A stretch of 64,000 bases of DNA from Bicyclus anynana (taxonomy: Eukaryota; Arthropoda; Insecta; Lepidoptera; Nymphalidae), in assembly GCF_947172395.1 (NCBI RefSeq), contig NC_069099.1:8933740-8997739 (forward strand). Reading direction: 5' to 3'. Position 1 is the first letter of the stretch. Every line of letters begins with the position of its first letter. The notes beneath the pieces are model-generated. The model did not search any database, had not been told where the DNA came from, and saw only the letters and a list, made by a program, of their open reading frames with translations. Below are positions 33,417-42,284 of this stretch, piece by piece. Position numbers and translations under genes: made by a program.

Positions 33417-33937
33417 GAAAGAAAGAAAGAAAGAAAATATATTTATTACTACATTATGCCACACACCACAATTATTTAAGAATAATACCCTGCGATGTGT
33501 GGCATAACCTAGAAAAAGGTCCTAGCTCAGCATATTGCTGTATGCTCCCCATAAACAAAGAACATACAGCGCTGATTTTCAGCTAGGACCCAGTTCTAAG
33601 TGCCACCATGAAAACAGGCAACATAAACCTATATTTAAAGCAAAACCAAATTAAAACTTATAACTAGTTTAAAACATATAAAAAAGAACAAAAAGAAAAA
33701 TTATATAACATTAAAGTACCTACAGTATTAAAACCAACAATCAAATTTATTCCCAAGTTTAATAACTATACTATTATTATTATATTTACTTACTATAACT
33801 ACATAATAAATAAAAAAAGAAAAAGAATATTTATATAAAAAATGTAATATGAATGAATAATTACTAAATTTGTACATTATTAAATATAATATTGATTACA
33901 CATATAAGTTACACATAGTATAATATATAAATATTTG
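33417..33937 (-). promoter_or_regulatory. CR1-like 3' UTR with two stem-loops and (CTTT)n tail
   Basis: Two exact inverted repeats lie near the 3' end: ATGCCACACA/TGTGTGGCAT (33456-33465, 33496-33505) and GGTCCTAGCT/AGCTAGGACC (33518-33527, 33581-33590). The second encloses GCTGTATG/CATACAGC (33537-33544, 33563-33570). The element ends in AAAGAAAGAAAG on plus. Structured 3' UTR ends are where reverse transcriptases of this kind bind their template RNA; that role is inferred here. Confidence 0.7.
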
Positions 33938-36787
33938 CTATAAGAAAGAAAACTCCGCCACATGATGCTGGAATTCCATCTGTTTGTCGAGGAGAAATCG
34001 GTTCAATAATTTTTTAAATTTAAATTTAGACTTGATTTTTTTTATTGGTGGGGGAATATTATTCCAGCATTTAGTAGCGGAGTATGTAAATGACCCTCTA
34101 AACGCGGCAGTACGGTGAGGGGGAACCCGAAATTGATGTCGGCAGCTGCGACGCACGGTTTCATCATCAGCCGCCCAAGTGAGTTTATGAAGAAGATACA
34201 GTGGTTTACCCTCCTTAATAACTCCAAACAGTAAACACGCCAAATGTAACTTTCTTCTAGTTCTCATCTTTAACAAACTATGATGGTTCAAAAATGGAGT
34301 AATATGAGTTCTTGGCGGGACATTAAAACAGAAACGAGCACAAGCATTTTGTACTCGTTGTATTAAGCGCTTGGTTCTACACAGAAGTCGAGGACCAAAT
34401 ACAACATCTGCATAGTTAAGCTTTGACAATACCAAAGATTCGACCAATTTTATACGTAGTTCCTGAGAGAGGTAATCACGGACCTTATAAATGATTTTTA
34501 GCCGATAAAAACAATTTCGAACTACCTCTGCCACATGATCCTCAAACCTAAGGCCAGAATCCATAAGTAGACCTAAATTACGTGCTTGGGAAACTCGCTC
34601 CAAAATGTTACCCCTAATGGAAATATTGACATGCTCCAAATTGACTTTATGCAATTGTTTAATTGTACCAAATAAAATGAATTTTGACTTTGAAGGGTTA
34701 AGGACAAGAGAATTACACTCAGACCAGTCTGCTATTCGATCAAGGTCCTCATTAATCAAATTAACGGCTTTATCAACATCTTCCGGCTTACAGGAATAGT
34801 ACAGTTGCAGGTCATCAGCATACAGATGGTACTTGCAGTTTTTAATCTGCTGGATTATATCCGCACAATATATAATGAAGAGAAGCGGACCCAAAACCGA
34901 ACCCTGTGGTACACCTCTAGGTACTAACGTAGATGTTGAACGCCGTTTACTGCCATCATCATATGCTATTTCCACAAACTGTGTCCTGTTACTGAGATAA
35001 CTATCAAACCATCTAACAGTATCAATATCAAATCCATAATATGACAACTTTGATAATAAGAGTGCAACATTGATACTGTCAAATGCTCGAGAAAAATCGA
35101 GAAGCACAAGAACAGTACACATACCCGCATCCTGCGATGTAAGTATGTTGTCTGTGACATCCAACAGAGCCGTCACTGTACCACGACCAGCCCTAAACCC
35201 GGACTGATACTCCGGCAAAATTTTCCACTTCTCTACGTATGCTGAAACCTGCAAGTGCACTACTTTTTCTAGTATTTTTGAGAAGCACGGTAAAATGCTA
35301 ATCGGGCGAAGGTCTTTGGGTGTTTGGGGAATTGGTATTTTAGGTAGGGGACGAATCAAAGCAGTTTTCCAGTCATTTGGAAAAACAGAGCTAGTAATCG
35401 AGGTGTTAATTATGGTCATAATAGTGTCAACACTTTGCGGGAGTGTCATAAACATCATGTCCAGTGTAATTTTATCAGTACCTTCAGCATTCGAGTGAAG
35501 ATTTTTAAGAATTTTTAAAATATCAATTTCAGAAATAGTAGATAAAGAGAAGGAATCGCTATAAAGATGATTAAATTCATAATAGGTAAGAAGAGATAAA
35601 GATGTAATGTTAGCACCTGGGACATTTAGAAAATGAGCATTTATTGCCTCGACATCTGTGAAATGTGCTGGTAATGAAACTTTTTTGTTAGGCAGCACAG
35701 TAGTTTTTAAATTAGTCCACATTATTTTAGGAAATTTTATTTTATTATTAATATCATGCTTGAAATAAGCGCGCTTTTCGTTGTGAATGGACTCGATAAC
35801 CAAATGTTTATACTGTATGTAGTTAATTTTATTTGCTTCACATTTATCACAACGCCATTTTTCGTGTGCATCGTCCCTTAATCTCATCATTAACTTAACG
35901 TTATGCGTTATCCATGGGCAATAACGTTCTTTGGCCATTATTGTCTTCCGAGGAGCATGCTTATCAAAAAGATCCATTACATACCCGTTGAAAGACGAAA
36001 CCATTTTATTAACGCATTTTAAAGAGTGAATATTAGCCCACGGTATTTCGCCAAGATCTTTATTCCAACTATCTAGGCAAATACTCTTAAGTGGTCTAAA
36101 TTCAATAAGCTTAGGTGGTATTTTATCTCTTTTTACACTTAAAACACATTCAAGAAGAGCATGGTTACCCAAGGATGGTATATGTACAACATTGACGTTT
36201 TTTACTGGGAGATTACTAGATATAGTGTCGATTAAAGTTTCGCTTGTTCCTGTAAAATGAGTAGGGGAGGATATTATTTGCGTTAATTGTAAATAACTAA
36301 AAAAAGTGTTTAATTTCATTGATTTAGAGTCATTATTATTTAATAAATTTATATTGAAATCTCCCATTAAAATTACATGATCATAATTAGATAGCGACTG
36401 AATACTATCTGTCAGAACATCTAAAAACAGATCAACATTAAGCCACTGGGGTCGATATGCGGTACCTATTGCAATTTTAAGGGAGTTTATAGTCAGACCA
36501 ATCCACATTTGTTCCACCGTTTCATGTCGGGGAAACGAACATGTCCTCGTCGTGATACCTCTTTTGATATAAAAGGCAACGCCACCACCACGACCCCTTC
36601 GAACAGCGCCTGGCCGAGGAATATGTTGCAGTCTATAACCAGGGACCGAAGGAGCACGACCTTCCTCACCAGAGCGCAGCCAGGTTTCATTAATCGCCAT
36701 AATGTCGACCTTAAAGCGATCCATGGCTACCAAGAACTCATCATGCCCTGTACCAAGAGATCCTGCGTTTAGGAAACCAATTTCCAA
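33938..36787 (-). CDS. CR1-like ORF2: endonuclease-reverse transcriptase
   Basis: About 949 codons, uninterrupted. Its product would nick target DNA and copy the element RNA in the nucleus. The N-terminal APE-like endonuclease (about 1-215) shows IGFLNAGS, NETWL (Glu34), GDFN (Asp142) and GNH at 207-209, where the family usually has an aspartate before the His. The reverse transcriptase (about 470-720) shows LRPISILP, LLDFSRAFD (Asp564), GVPQGSVLGPLL (625-636) and YADD (656-659). A conserved C-terminal region follows (KLNYADVVFGP). There is no ATG at the start: the first codon shown is TTG, an in-frame TAA lies at 36806-36808, and the first in-frame ATG (codon 22) would cut into the endonuclease fold. 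I chose the given start because homology begins there. Confidence 0.9.
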   Translation of the reverse strand: MEIGFLNAGSLGTGHDEFLVAMDRFKVDIMAINETWLRSGEEGRAPSVPGYRLQHIPRPGAVRRGRGGGVAFYIKRGITTRTCSFPRHETVEQMWIGLTINSLKIAIGTAYRPQWLNVDLFLDVLTDSIQSLSNYDHVILMGDFNINLLNNNDSKSMKLNTFFSYLQLTQIISSPTHFTGTSETLIDTISSNLPVKNVNVVHIPSLGNHALLECVLSVKRDKIPPKLIEFRPLKSICLDSWNKDLGEIPWANIHSLKCVNKMVSSFNGYVMDLFDKHAPRKTIMAKERYCPWITHNVKLMMRLRDDAHEKWRCDKCEANKINYIQYKHLVIESIHNEKRAYFKHDINNKIKFPKIMWTNLKTTVLPNKKVSLPAHFTDVEAINAHFLNVPGANITSLSLLTYYEFNHLYSDSFSLSTISEIDILKILKNLHSNAEGTDKITLDMMFMTLPQSVDTIMTIINTSITSSVFPNDWKTALIRPLPKIPIPQTPKDLRPISILPCFSKILEKVVHLQVSAYVEKWKILPEYQSGFRAGRGTVTALLDVTDNILTSQDAGMCTVLVLLDFSRAFDSINVALLLSKLSYYGFDIDTVRWFDSYLSNRTQFVEIAYDDGSKRRSTSTLVPRGVPQGSVLGPLLFIIYCADIIQQIKNCKYHLYADDLQLYYSCKPEDVDKAVNLINEDLDRIADWSECNSLVLNPSKSKFILFGTIKQLHKVNLEHVNISIRGNILERVSQARNLGLLMDSGLRFEDHVAEVVRNCFYRLKIIYKVRDYLSQELRIKLVESLVLSKLNYADVVFGPRLLCRTKRLIQRVQNACARFCFNVPPRTHITPFLNHHSLLKMRTRRKLHLACLLFGVIKEGKPLYLLHKLTWAADDETVRRSCRHQFRVPPHRTAAFRGSFTYSATKCWNNIPPPIKKIKSKFKFKKLLNRFLLDKQMEFQHHVAEFSFL

Positions 36788-36966
36788 AAATTTCTTACAA
36801 TTGAATTACATAACGAAAAAAGATAAATAATTTATTTAAATAAAAATAACTACATAAAATAATTGCTTCTACTATTATCGTACCGCTCATAACATTGAAT
36901 AAATAAAATGTTATGTAAAACTGAGAAATACTCATCAAATTTTTGATAGTATATAGTTTTCTTGTA
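36788..36966 (-). other. CR1-like inter-ORF spacer, ORF2-proximal part
   Basis: AT-rich and non-coding. Carries the in-frame stop TAA (36806-36808) immediately before the ORF2 open frame. A frame of 79 codons overlapping this region is low-complexity and rejected. Confidence 0.6.
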
Positions 36967-37354
36967 TACAGGAAGAAATTTTTTTTAGTGCGGATATTTT
37001 TATATTTTGTACATAAACAAAATTTAATGATCACGTATTTTTTCTTTTTTTTTTTAACTCAAAAATAACAAAATTATCGTTAGCTAAAGTTATTTACTTT
37101 TGAACAGAATTTTAGGGTCACCCTATTGTGCGTTTATTTTATTTTCGTTTGATACCTAAAGGACGTCACCAGATCACTTTTAAGCTGAATATATCTTGTT
37201 TAGTAATAATATGTACATTATTTTGTTATTTTAGAGACATAAATTAAAAAAAAAAATTACATAAAATGTATCGAACTGTTTGTAGATTTATATTCTATTA
37301 ATGATACAGAACCACGAAAAAAAATATCCGCACTAAAGACCGAATCACCCTGTA
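36967..37354. mobile_element. Mariner-like MITE inserted between ORF1 and ORF2
   Basis: The ends are TATACAGG...TTTAGTGCGGATATTTTT on the left (36965-37001). On the right is the inverse AAAATATCCGCACTAAAGAC...CCTGTATA (37317-37356). TA dinucleotides flank both ends. It lengthens the inter-ORF spacer from about 620 to about 1010 bp. Non-coding. Confidence 0.75.
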
Positions 37355-37796
37355 TAAATAATAAAGCAAAGAGAAAATAAAAGTATAAAATGTCATGATC
37401 ATTAAAAAAGAAAGTAAATGTATAGTATTCTGAGCGTTACAGTATAATTCGACAATAAGTAATAATGCAATAAAATAAAATATGTAATTTTAAACAGATT
37501 TAAAATTATTAAAAAATAATTACTATAATTTTTAGGTTTTACAAAGCACATAAATAAACTTAAACTATAGGAGTACGGTATTACATTGTTATATGAATAA
37601 ATAATTAATTGTAAATAATTAATTGTAAATAAATAATTTGTATTTGTAGAAACAATCATAAACTTGGAAATACTAAATACTATATACTTAATACAAAGTT
37701 GTGAAAGGTTTAAAAACTGTAAAATATTATTAATATTAGACATGAAACCCTTACATCTATATAAACGGTATGATATTTTAATTTTATACATTATAA
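37355..37796 (-). other. CR1-like inter-ORF spacer, ORF1-proximal part
   Basis: Very AT-rich, with a short tandem TAATTGTAAATAAT repeat at about 37604-37640. A 132-codon frame here is rich in I, Y, N and L, as expected of AT-rich noise. Confidence 0.6.
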
Positions 37797-38816
37797 TCAA
37801 ATAGACATATCCGAAAAAAATTTATCAATATCGGCTTCGGTGCGCACACGAAGCACAGGCGAAGTATTTGTTTGACGTATGTAAATACGACCGCCCTTGG
37901 TCCACATAAATCTGCAGTTCTTCTTGCGGCCCTCCTCGCGCACTTTATAAAATAGTTGCCGGTTTGATTTAGTGAGATGCTCATTAACGTAGAATCGTTT
38001 CGGCGCGGAGTCTATGATGCCCGATGAGTCGACGCCTCGACGAACGCGCGCTGCTCGTAACAAATCGTCTCGTATCGCGCGCCGAGTGAGACGCAAGACA
38101 ACAGGCCGCGGGCGCCGCTCCTGCCCGCTCGCGCCGTCACTCCTGCCCTCCAGTGGCGCGCGCCGCGGACCCAGCCGCACCGCAGAAACTACGTCACGGC
38201 TTTCTATGTCTACTCCTAATTTTTTTGCCAAAAGGCTACTTAGATTTATGAGATTTTCACCCGGTGTTTCCAGCAACCCGGATATTTCTACGTCATTTAA
38301 CAAAAGGTCTTGATCTCGTTCATTGAGTTGCTCCTGTAGACGGGAAATAACTGATTGCATTGAGGCACCGTCACTATGCTCCTGTGTCACAGACTGCTCC
38401 TCCAAGCGCGCCAATCTAGCCTCAATGTTTTCAACTCGGCTATTGAACTCAGTTATGGTTAAATTTAACCGCGCCATTTCTCCTCGCATGCACGACATTT
38501 CGCTACGCAGAAGCCTTAATTCAGACACGATGCTATCAGCGACACTGATCTGCATGCTAGCGTTCTCAGTTGCCTGTGCCCTAGGAGTCGCTGCCTCCGC
38601 TAGATCTGTAGGGCTGGCTGCGCTTGCGATTTTAGAGGCCTCTTTACCTTTATTGCCCCTATTGCAGTGACCACATACCCATTTCCGGGGAACAGGGCCA
38701 CTGGGACTTAACTTAGCGCAATCTCGATGTGACAGAGAGTTGCATTTAATACATTGCACCACCCCATCTGTCGTTGGCGCCACAAAACGCCCACATTGGA
38801 CACAGTTCTTGGCCAT
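37797..38816 (-). CDS. CR1-like ORF1: PHD finger, coiled coil, FP-like C-terminus
   Basis: 339 codons from ATG (38816) to TGA (37797-37799); the frame extends four codons upstream to a GTG, but MAKNCVQCGRF is the natural start. Residues Cys5, Cys8, Cys22, Cys25, His30, Cys33, Cys48 and Cys51 form a C4HC3 PHD-type zinc finger. A heptad-rich coiled coil spans about 91-142 (VSELRLLRSEM...RLARLEEQ) with a shorter helix at 152-170. From about 170 to 320 comes NDVEISGL, VVLRLTRRAIRDDLL, RFYVNEHLTKSNRQLF and MWTKGGRIYIR, which resembles the RNA-binding region of LINE ORF1/FP-type proteins. Expected role: a trimeric or multimeric RNA chaperone packaging the element RNA. No frameshifts. Confidence 0.88.
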   Translation of the reverse strand: MAKNCVQCGRFVAPTTDGVVQCIKCNSLSHRDCAKLSPSGPVPRKWVCGHCNRGNKGKEASKIASAASPTDLAEAATPRAQATENASMQISVADSIVSELRLLRSEMSCMRGEMARLNLTITEFNSRVENIEARLARLEEQSVTQEHSDGASMQSVISRLQEQLNERDQDLLLNDVEISGLLETPGENLINLSSLLAKKLGVDIESRDVVSAVRLGPRRAPLEGRSDGASGQERRPRPVVLRLTRRAIRDDLLRAARVRRGVDSSGIIDSAPKRFYVNEHLTKSNRQLFYKVREEGRKKNCRFMWTKGGRIYIRQTNTSPVLRVRTEADIDKFFSDMSI

Positions 38817-39157
38817 ACTTGTAAACACAGTTATTACACAGCGTACACGTTAATAAAGGTATATAATATAATGTACGTAATATAACAGTATTTCAATCCA
38901 GTCGACTTAGCACTATAATAATAATCGGCACTGTTAAATGTTGAGGGTATGTAAACAATTATTTCCGATGCTAAATGTTTTTTAGCTTAATTAAGTCAAA
39001 AATACTGCCACTATATCGTCACCAACAACACTATACATTAATCCAGTACTAAACTACACTAATAGATACTTTTCTAGTTAAAACACGTTGTTATATAATT
39101 TTAATTTAATAAAGCTCGGAACACAAGTCAGCTGTCGACTGCGTCCGTGACGACACT
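38817..39157 (-). promoter_or_regulatory. CR1-like 5' UTR, likely internal promoter region
   Basis: Upstream of ORF1 the minus strand begins AGTGTCGTCACGGACGCAGT and continues GC-richer for about 50 bp before AT-rich leader sequence. Full-length LINEs carry an internal pol II promoter at this position; no specific promoter element could be identified with confidence. Confidence 0.45.
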
Positions 39158-39164
39158 CCTATAA

Positions 39165-39540
39165 CAGAGCCCATAACCAAAGACTTCATACAGAACACAG
39201 TGATGTGGGTTTTATGACAGAAACAAGCATTAAAGTAGTACTTTCCCTTACAAAATCCTAATAGTCGAGCATTATTACTATTTGGGCTATAACTTTTGTT
39301 AAATAATACAAGTGTTGGCGACTGTATGTGAGGTCTTGTTGATTAATGTGTGCTTAGTTAGTTAGATGACTAACGGAGCTTAGTCACGCCACAAAACTTA
39401 GTAGTTCAAAGACTTTAAACACTGACTCTAAAAAGCGGAAAATTCCGCTAAGGCCAAACAAATCGACTAGTCACAATATTTCAAGAGATAGAGTCATTGC
39501 TATGCTTGTAGATTTCCAAAGAAAGGAAAGATGAATTAGT
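39165..39540. other. Unassigned stretch
   Basis: No gene or repeat recognised. Confidence 0.5.
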
Positions 39541-39860
39541 TAAACCTTTTGGAAAATAATGCGCTTTGATAACACCGTCATCTTTTTACCATCGCACTGC
39601 CATTCGTACGTCATTGACATTCCTAGAATTCGTATAAAGCGATTTGCTTCTTCGTTTCTTATACGCATGGCTAGGGTATGGAACTCATTCCCAAAGCCAG
39701 TATTTCCTTATTCAACAACTTCCTTCTTACAACTTGAGCATCTTTAAGGACGAGAGAATAGGCATCTTCTAGGCAAGCGCGTATCACCTTAGGCCACATC
39801 TACACTTATCATCAGGTGAGATCGTGGTCAAGCGCGAGCTTATTCCTTATAAATAAAAAC
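39541..39860 (+). pseudogene. LINE 3' fragment (Jockey-like) whose tail matches SINE B
   Basis: A plus frame (39559-39747) reads HSYVIDIPRIRIKRFASSFL and MARVWNSFPKPVFPYSTTSF. This resembles the last 50-60 residues of Jockey-type LINE proteins (R.KRFASSFL.R.A..WNSLP..VFP). A frameshift or degenerate end follows. The 3' end CACTTATCATCAGGTGAGAT...GTCAAGCGCGAGCTT...AATAAAAA is nearly the same as the 3' end of SINE family B. Clade uncertain. Confidence 0.65.
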
Positions 39861-39894
39861 TGGTTAACTAATTATACCCTACCAGGAGGGTTAT

Positions 39895-40948
39895 ACCTGG
39901 GCTGTGCTAAGGTCATTGCAGAGATGCCGAATTGATTACAGGTATATCCAAGCGTTGAAGTGCTTGTACGAAAACGCCACAATGTCAGTCCGTATTCAGG
40001 ATCAGACTACGAGGCCAATCCAGTTGCAGCGAGGAGTGCGTCAGGGAGATGTGATCTCTCCGAAGCTATTTACCGCCGCACTGGAAGACGTCTTTAAGCT
40101 TCTGGACTGGAGCGGACTTGGCATCAACATCAATGGCGAGTACATCACTCAACTGCGGTTCGCGGACGATGTAGTCATCATGGCACAGACTCTGGATGAC
40201 CTTAGTACCATGCTCAATGACCTCAGCAGCGTTTCTCAACAGGTGGGCCTGAAAATAAACATGGGCAAAACAAAAATAATGTGTAATGCTCATGTATCGC
40301 TCCACCCAGTTATAGTTGAGAACGCTGCACTCGAAATTGTAGACGAATACATATACCTAGGACATATGATCCAGTTAGGTAGGTCCAATTTCGAGAAAGA
40401 GGTGAACCGTCGAATCCAACTCGGCTGGGCTGCATTCGGGAAACTTCGCGACATCTTTTCGTCCGCAATTCCTCAGTGCCTGAAGACAAAAGTCTTCGAC
40501 CAGTGCGTGTTGCCAGTGATGACCTATGGTTCCGAGACTTGGTCGCTAACTATGGGCCTCATAAGAAGGTTCAGAGTCACACAGCGGGCGATGGAACGAG
40601 CTATGTTAGGAGTATCTCTGCGTGATCGAATCAGAAATGAGGAGATCCGCAGAAGAACCAAAGTCACCGACATAGCTCAACGAGTTGCGAAGCTGAAGTG
40701 GCAATGGGCGGGGCACATAGTGCGAAGAGCCGATGGACGTTGGGGTCCCAAAGTGCTGGAATGGCGACCCCGCACTAGTAAGCGCAGTGTTGGCCGACCC
40801 CCCACCAGGTGGACTGACGACATCAAGCGAGTCGCAGGGATTCGCTGGATGCAGGTGGCTCAGTATCGTGATGTTTGGAGGCCCTACAAAAGGCCTATGT
40901 CCTGCAGTGGACGTCCATCGGCTGATATGATGATGATGATGATGATGA
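39895..40948 (+). pseudogene. RTE-clade LINE, 5'-truncated, with long open frame
   Basis: The endonuclease and the N-terminal half of the reverse transcriptase are missing: homology begins at ACCTGGGCTGTG (WAVLRSLQRC). The frame then stays open for about 350 codons through LQRGVRQGDVISPKLF, LRFADD (about residues 84-89), SETWSLT, WAGHIVRRADGRWGPKVLEW and SVGRPPTRWTDDIKRVAG. Near 40881 it has GGAGGCC where sister copies have GGAAGTCC. This one-base loss changes the end from the expected QQWTSIG-stop to RPMSCSGRPSADM. The tail is an ATG repeat. No usable start codon; the protein could not function alone. Confidence 0.9.
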
Positions 40949-40950
40949 GG

Positions 40951-41060
40951 AGGGTTATTCTGTAACAATGTTTTGTATAGGTAACTCGTAAGTGTGAGTT
41001 TCGAATTCACCTCTATCTTTCTCTTTCCATCATATCGTGTTTTACAGAGTATCTTGCCAG
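40951..41060. mobile_element. Foldback MITE arm next to the RTE tail
   Basis: GGTTATTCTGTAACAATG...GGTAACTCGTAAGTGTGAG...TTTCGAATTC matches the left arm of the 24.2-kb MITE and then CTATCTTTCTCTTTCCATCA. The right arm is missing. It supplies the last codons and stop of the RTE open frame. Confidence 0.7.
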
Positions 41061-41125
41061 CAAGTTATTCTTGCCAGGAGCGAGCGCATATCTTAAATTT
41101 GGGTGCTCGAACATAGTCAACAATG

Positions 41126-41265
41126 TCTATACTAATATTAAAAAGCTGAAGAGTTTGTTTGTTTGTTGAACGCGCTAATATCAGGAACTACTGATCCGAT
41201 TTAAAAAAAATATTTAGTGTCAGATTTATCGAGGAAGGCGGGTGAAACCATGCGGCGCCAGCTAG
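41126..41265 (+). mobile_element. Helitron-like element with internal deletion
   Basis: Starts TCTATACTAATATTAAAAAG and ends GCGGCGCCAGCTAG followed by T. Between GTGTCAGATTTATCGAGGAAGG and CGGGTGAAACC the central blocks are deleted. Confidence 0.85.
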
Positions 41266-41559
41266 TCGCTAATATTTTTGTATAGTCCTGCCAATCTTTT
41301 TGTCTAACGTACATTAGGGACTAGGGTGTTAGACAAAATAGGTTGCTGAATATTTTAAGTCACATGTTAGGAATAGGATGCAAAGGAACAAATCGTAATA
41401 AATAGAAATAATCGAATAAAGCTATTCATATTCATAAGCCGCGTCGCGATGCGTTAAAATCGTAAATTTGGGCGCGGCCCTGCGGCGGACAGCCGCGAGA
41501 CCTAATCATTTGCGATTTCACGGACAATTGAACAGTCTTTTAGTATTCAATATAGGAGA
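41266..41559. other. Unassigned stretch with hairpin and GC-rich patch
   Basis: An exact 11-bp inverted repeat, TTTTGTCTAAC/GTTAGACAAAA, lies at 41298-41308 and 41328-41338. A GC-rich patch (GGGCGCGGCCCTGCGGCGG, about 41471-41500) stands out on the AT-rich background. Confidence 0.6.
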
Positions 41560-41975
41560 CTAGCGGACACCCGCGACTTTGTCCGCGTGGAATTTAGTTT
41601 CACACAAATCCCTCGGAAACCATGCATTTTTTCGGGATAAAAAGTAGCCTATGTGTTAATCCATGCTATAATATATCTTAATACCAGCTTCAATGCTAAA
41701 ATTTCAGCTAATTCGGTCAAGTAGTCGAGGCGTGAAAGAGTAACAAACATTCATATCATCAAAATCATCAGTTTTCGCAAATCTAGGGAAACCATGGATT
41801 TTTTCGGGATTTAAAGTAGCCTATGTGTTAATCCAGAGTTAAATCTATTTCCATTCCAAATTTCAGCTAAATCGTTTCAGTAGTAGCGGTGTTAAAGAGT
41901 AACAAACATCCAAACATCCAAGCATCCAAACATACATCCAAATATCCATACAAACTTTCGCGTTTATAATATTTG
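41560..41975 (-). mobile_element. Helitron-like element, two-module copy
   Basis: The plus strand starts CTAGCGGACACCCGCGACTT and shows two modules (CCATGCATTTTTTCGGGATA and CCATGGATTTTTTCGGGATT). It ends near ACTTTCGCGTTTATAATATT. The ATCCAAACAT repeat block expands at about 41905-41950. Confidence 0.85.
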
Positions 41976-42284
41976 TGGGCTTGTTAATAATAATGGTCCA
42001 GCCATTTCCTCGGAGCAAGAAACAACTTTGGCCTGCCTCAAATAAAATCAAAAAATAAGTTAGAGTAGTATTTTTATTATAGGAAGGAAACGCTATATTA
42101 AAGTTATCTTCTGTTATTTCCCTAATATTTAAGGGATTAAACCAAATTAGCAGTTCCTCATGGAGGTTTTGTTGTTAAAAAAAATTATATGTAGGTACTT
42201 TTCCTTAGGCAGGTTAAAAACTCTTTACTTGTCTGTTTGCTTTCATCCTTATCAAATTGTTATTTACGGTATAACAGTAAGTAG
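41976..42284. other. Unassigned AT-rich stretch
   Basis: No gene or repeat recognised. Confidence 0.5.

Larger units (their letters stand above)
33410..39164 (-). mobile_element. CR1-like non-LTR retrotransposon, apparently full length
   Basis: Order on the minus strand: GC-richer 5' end, ORF1, spacer with a MITE, ORF2, structured 3' UTR and a (CTTT)n tail. CCTATAA occurs just outside both ends (33410-33416 and 39158-39164) and may be the target-site duplication, giving an element of about 5.74 kb. Endonuclease and reverse transcriptase in one ORF, a PHD-bearing ORF1 and a microsatellite tail instead of poly-A all fit the CR1 group (Zenon-like in Lepidoptera). The clade call is from motif resemblance only. 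Confidence 0.75.

Noticed and set aside
37402..37800. 132-codon minus frame next to ORF1
   Set aside because: Low-complexity I/Y/N/L-rich reading of the AT-rich spacer.
38014..38670. Plus-strand frames of 99 and 115 codons
   Set aside because: Antisense shadows of the GC-richer ORF1.
40606..41010. 134-codon minus frame with a poly-His run
   Set aside because: Antisense of the RTE reading frame and its ATG repeat.
41471..41500. GC-rich patch as a CpG-island promoter
   Set aside because: Only about 30 bp long with no other promoter signal.
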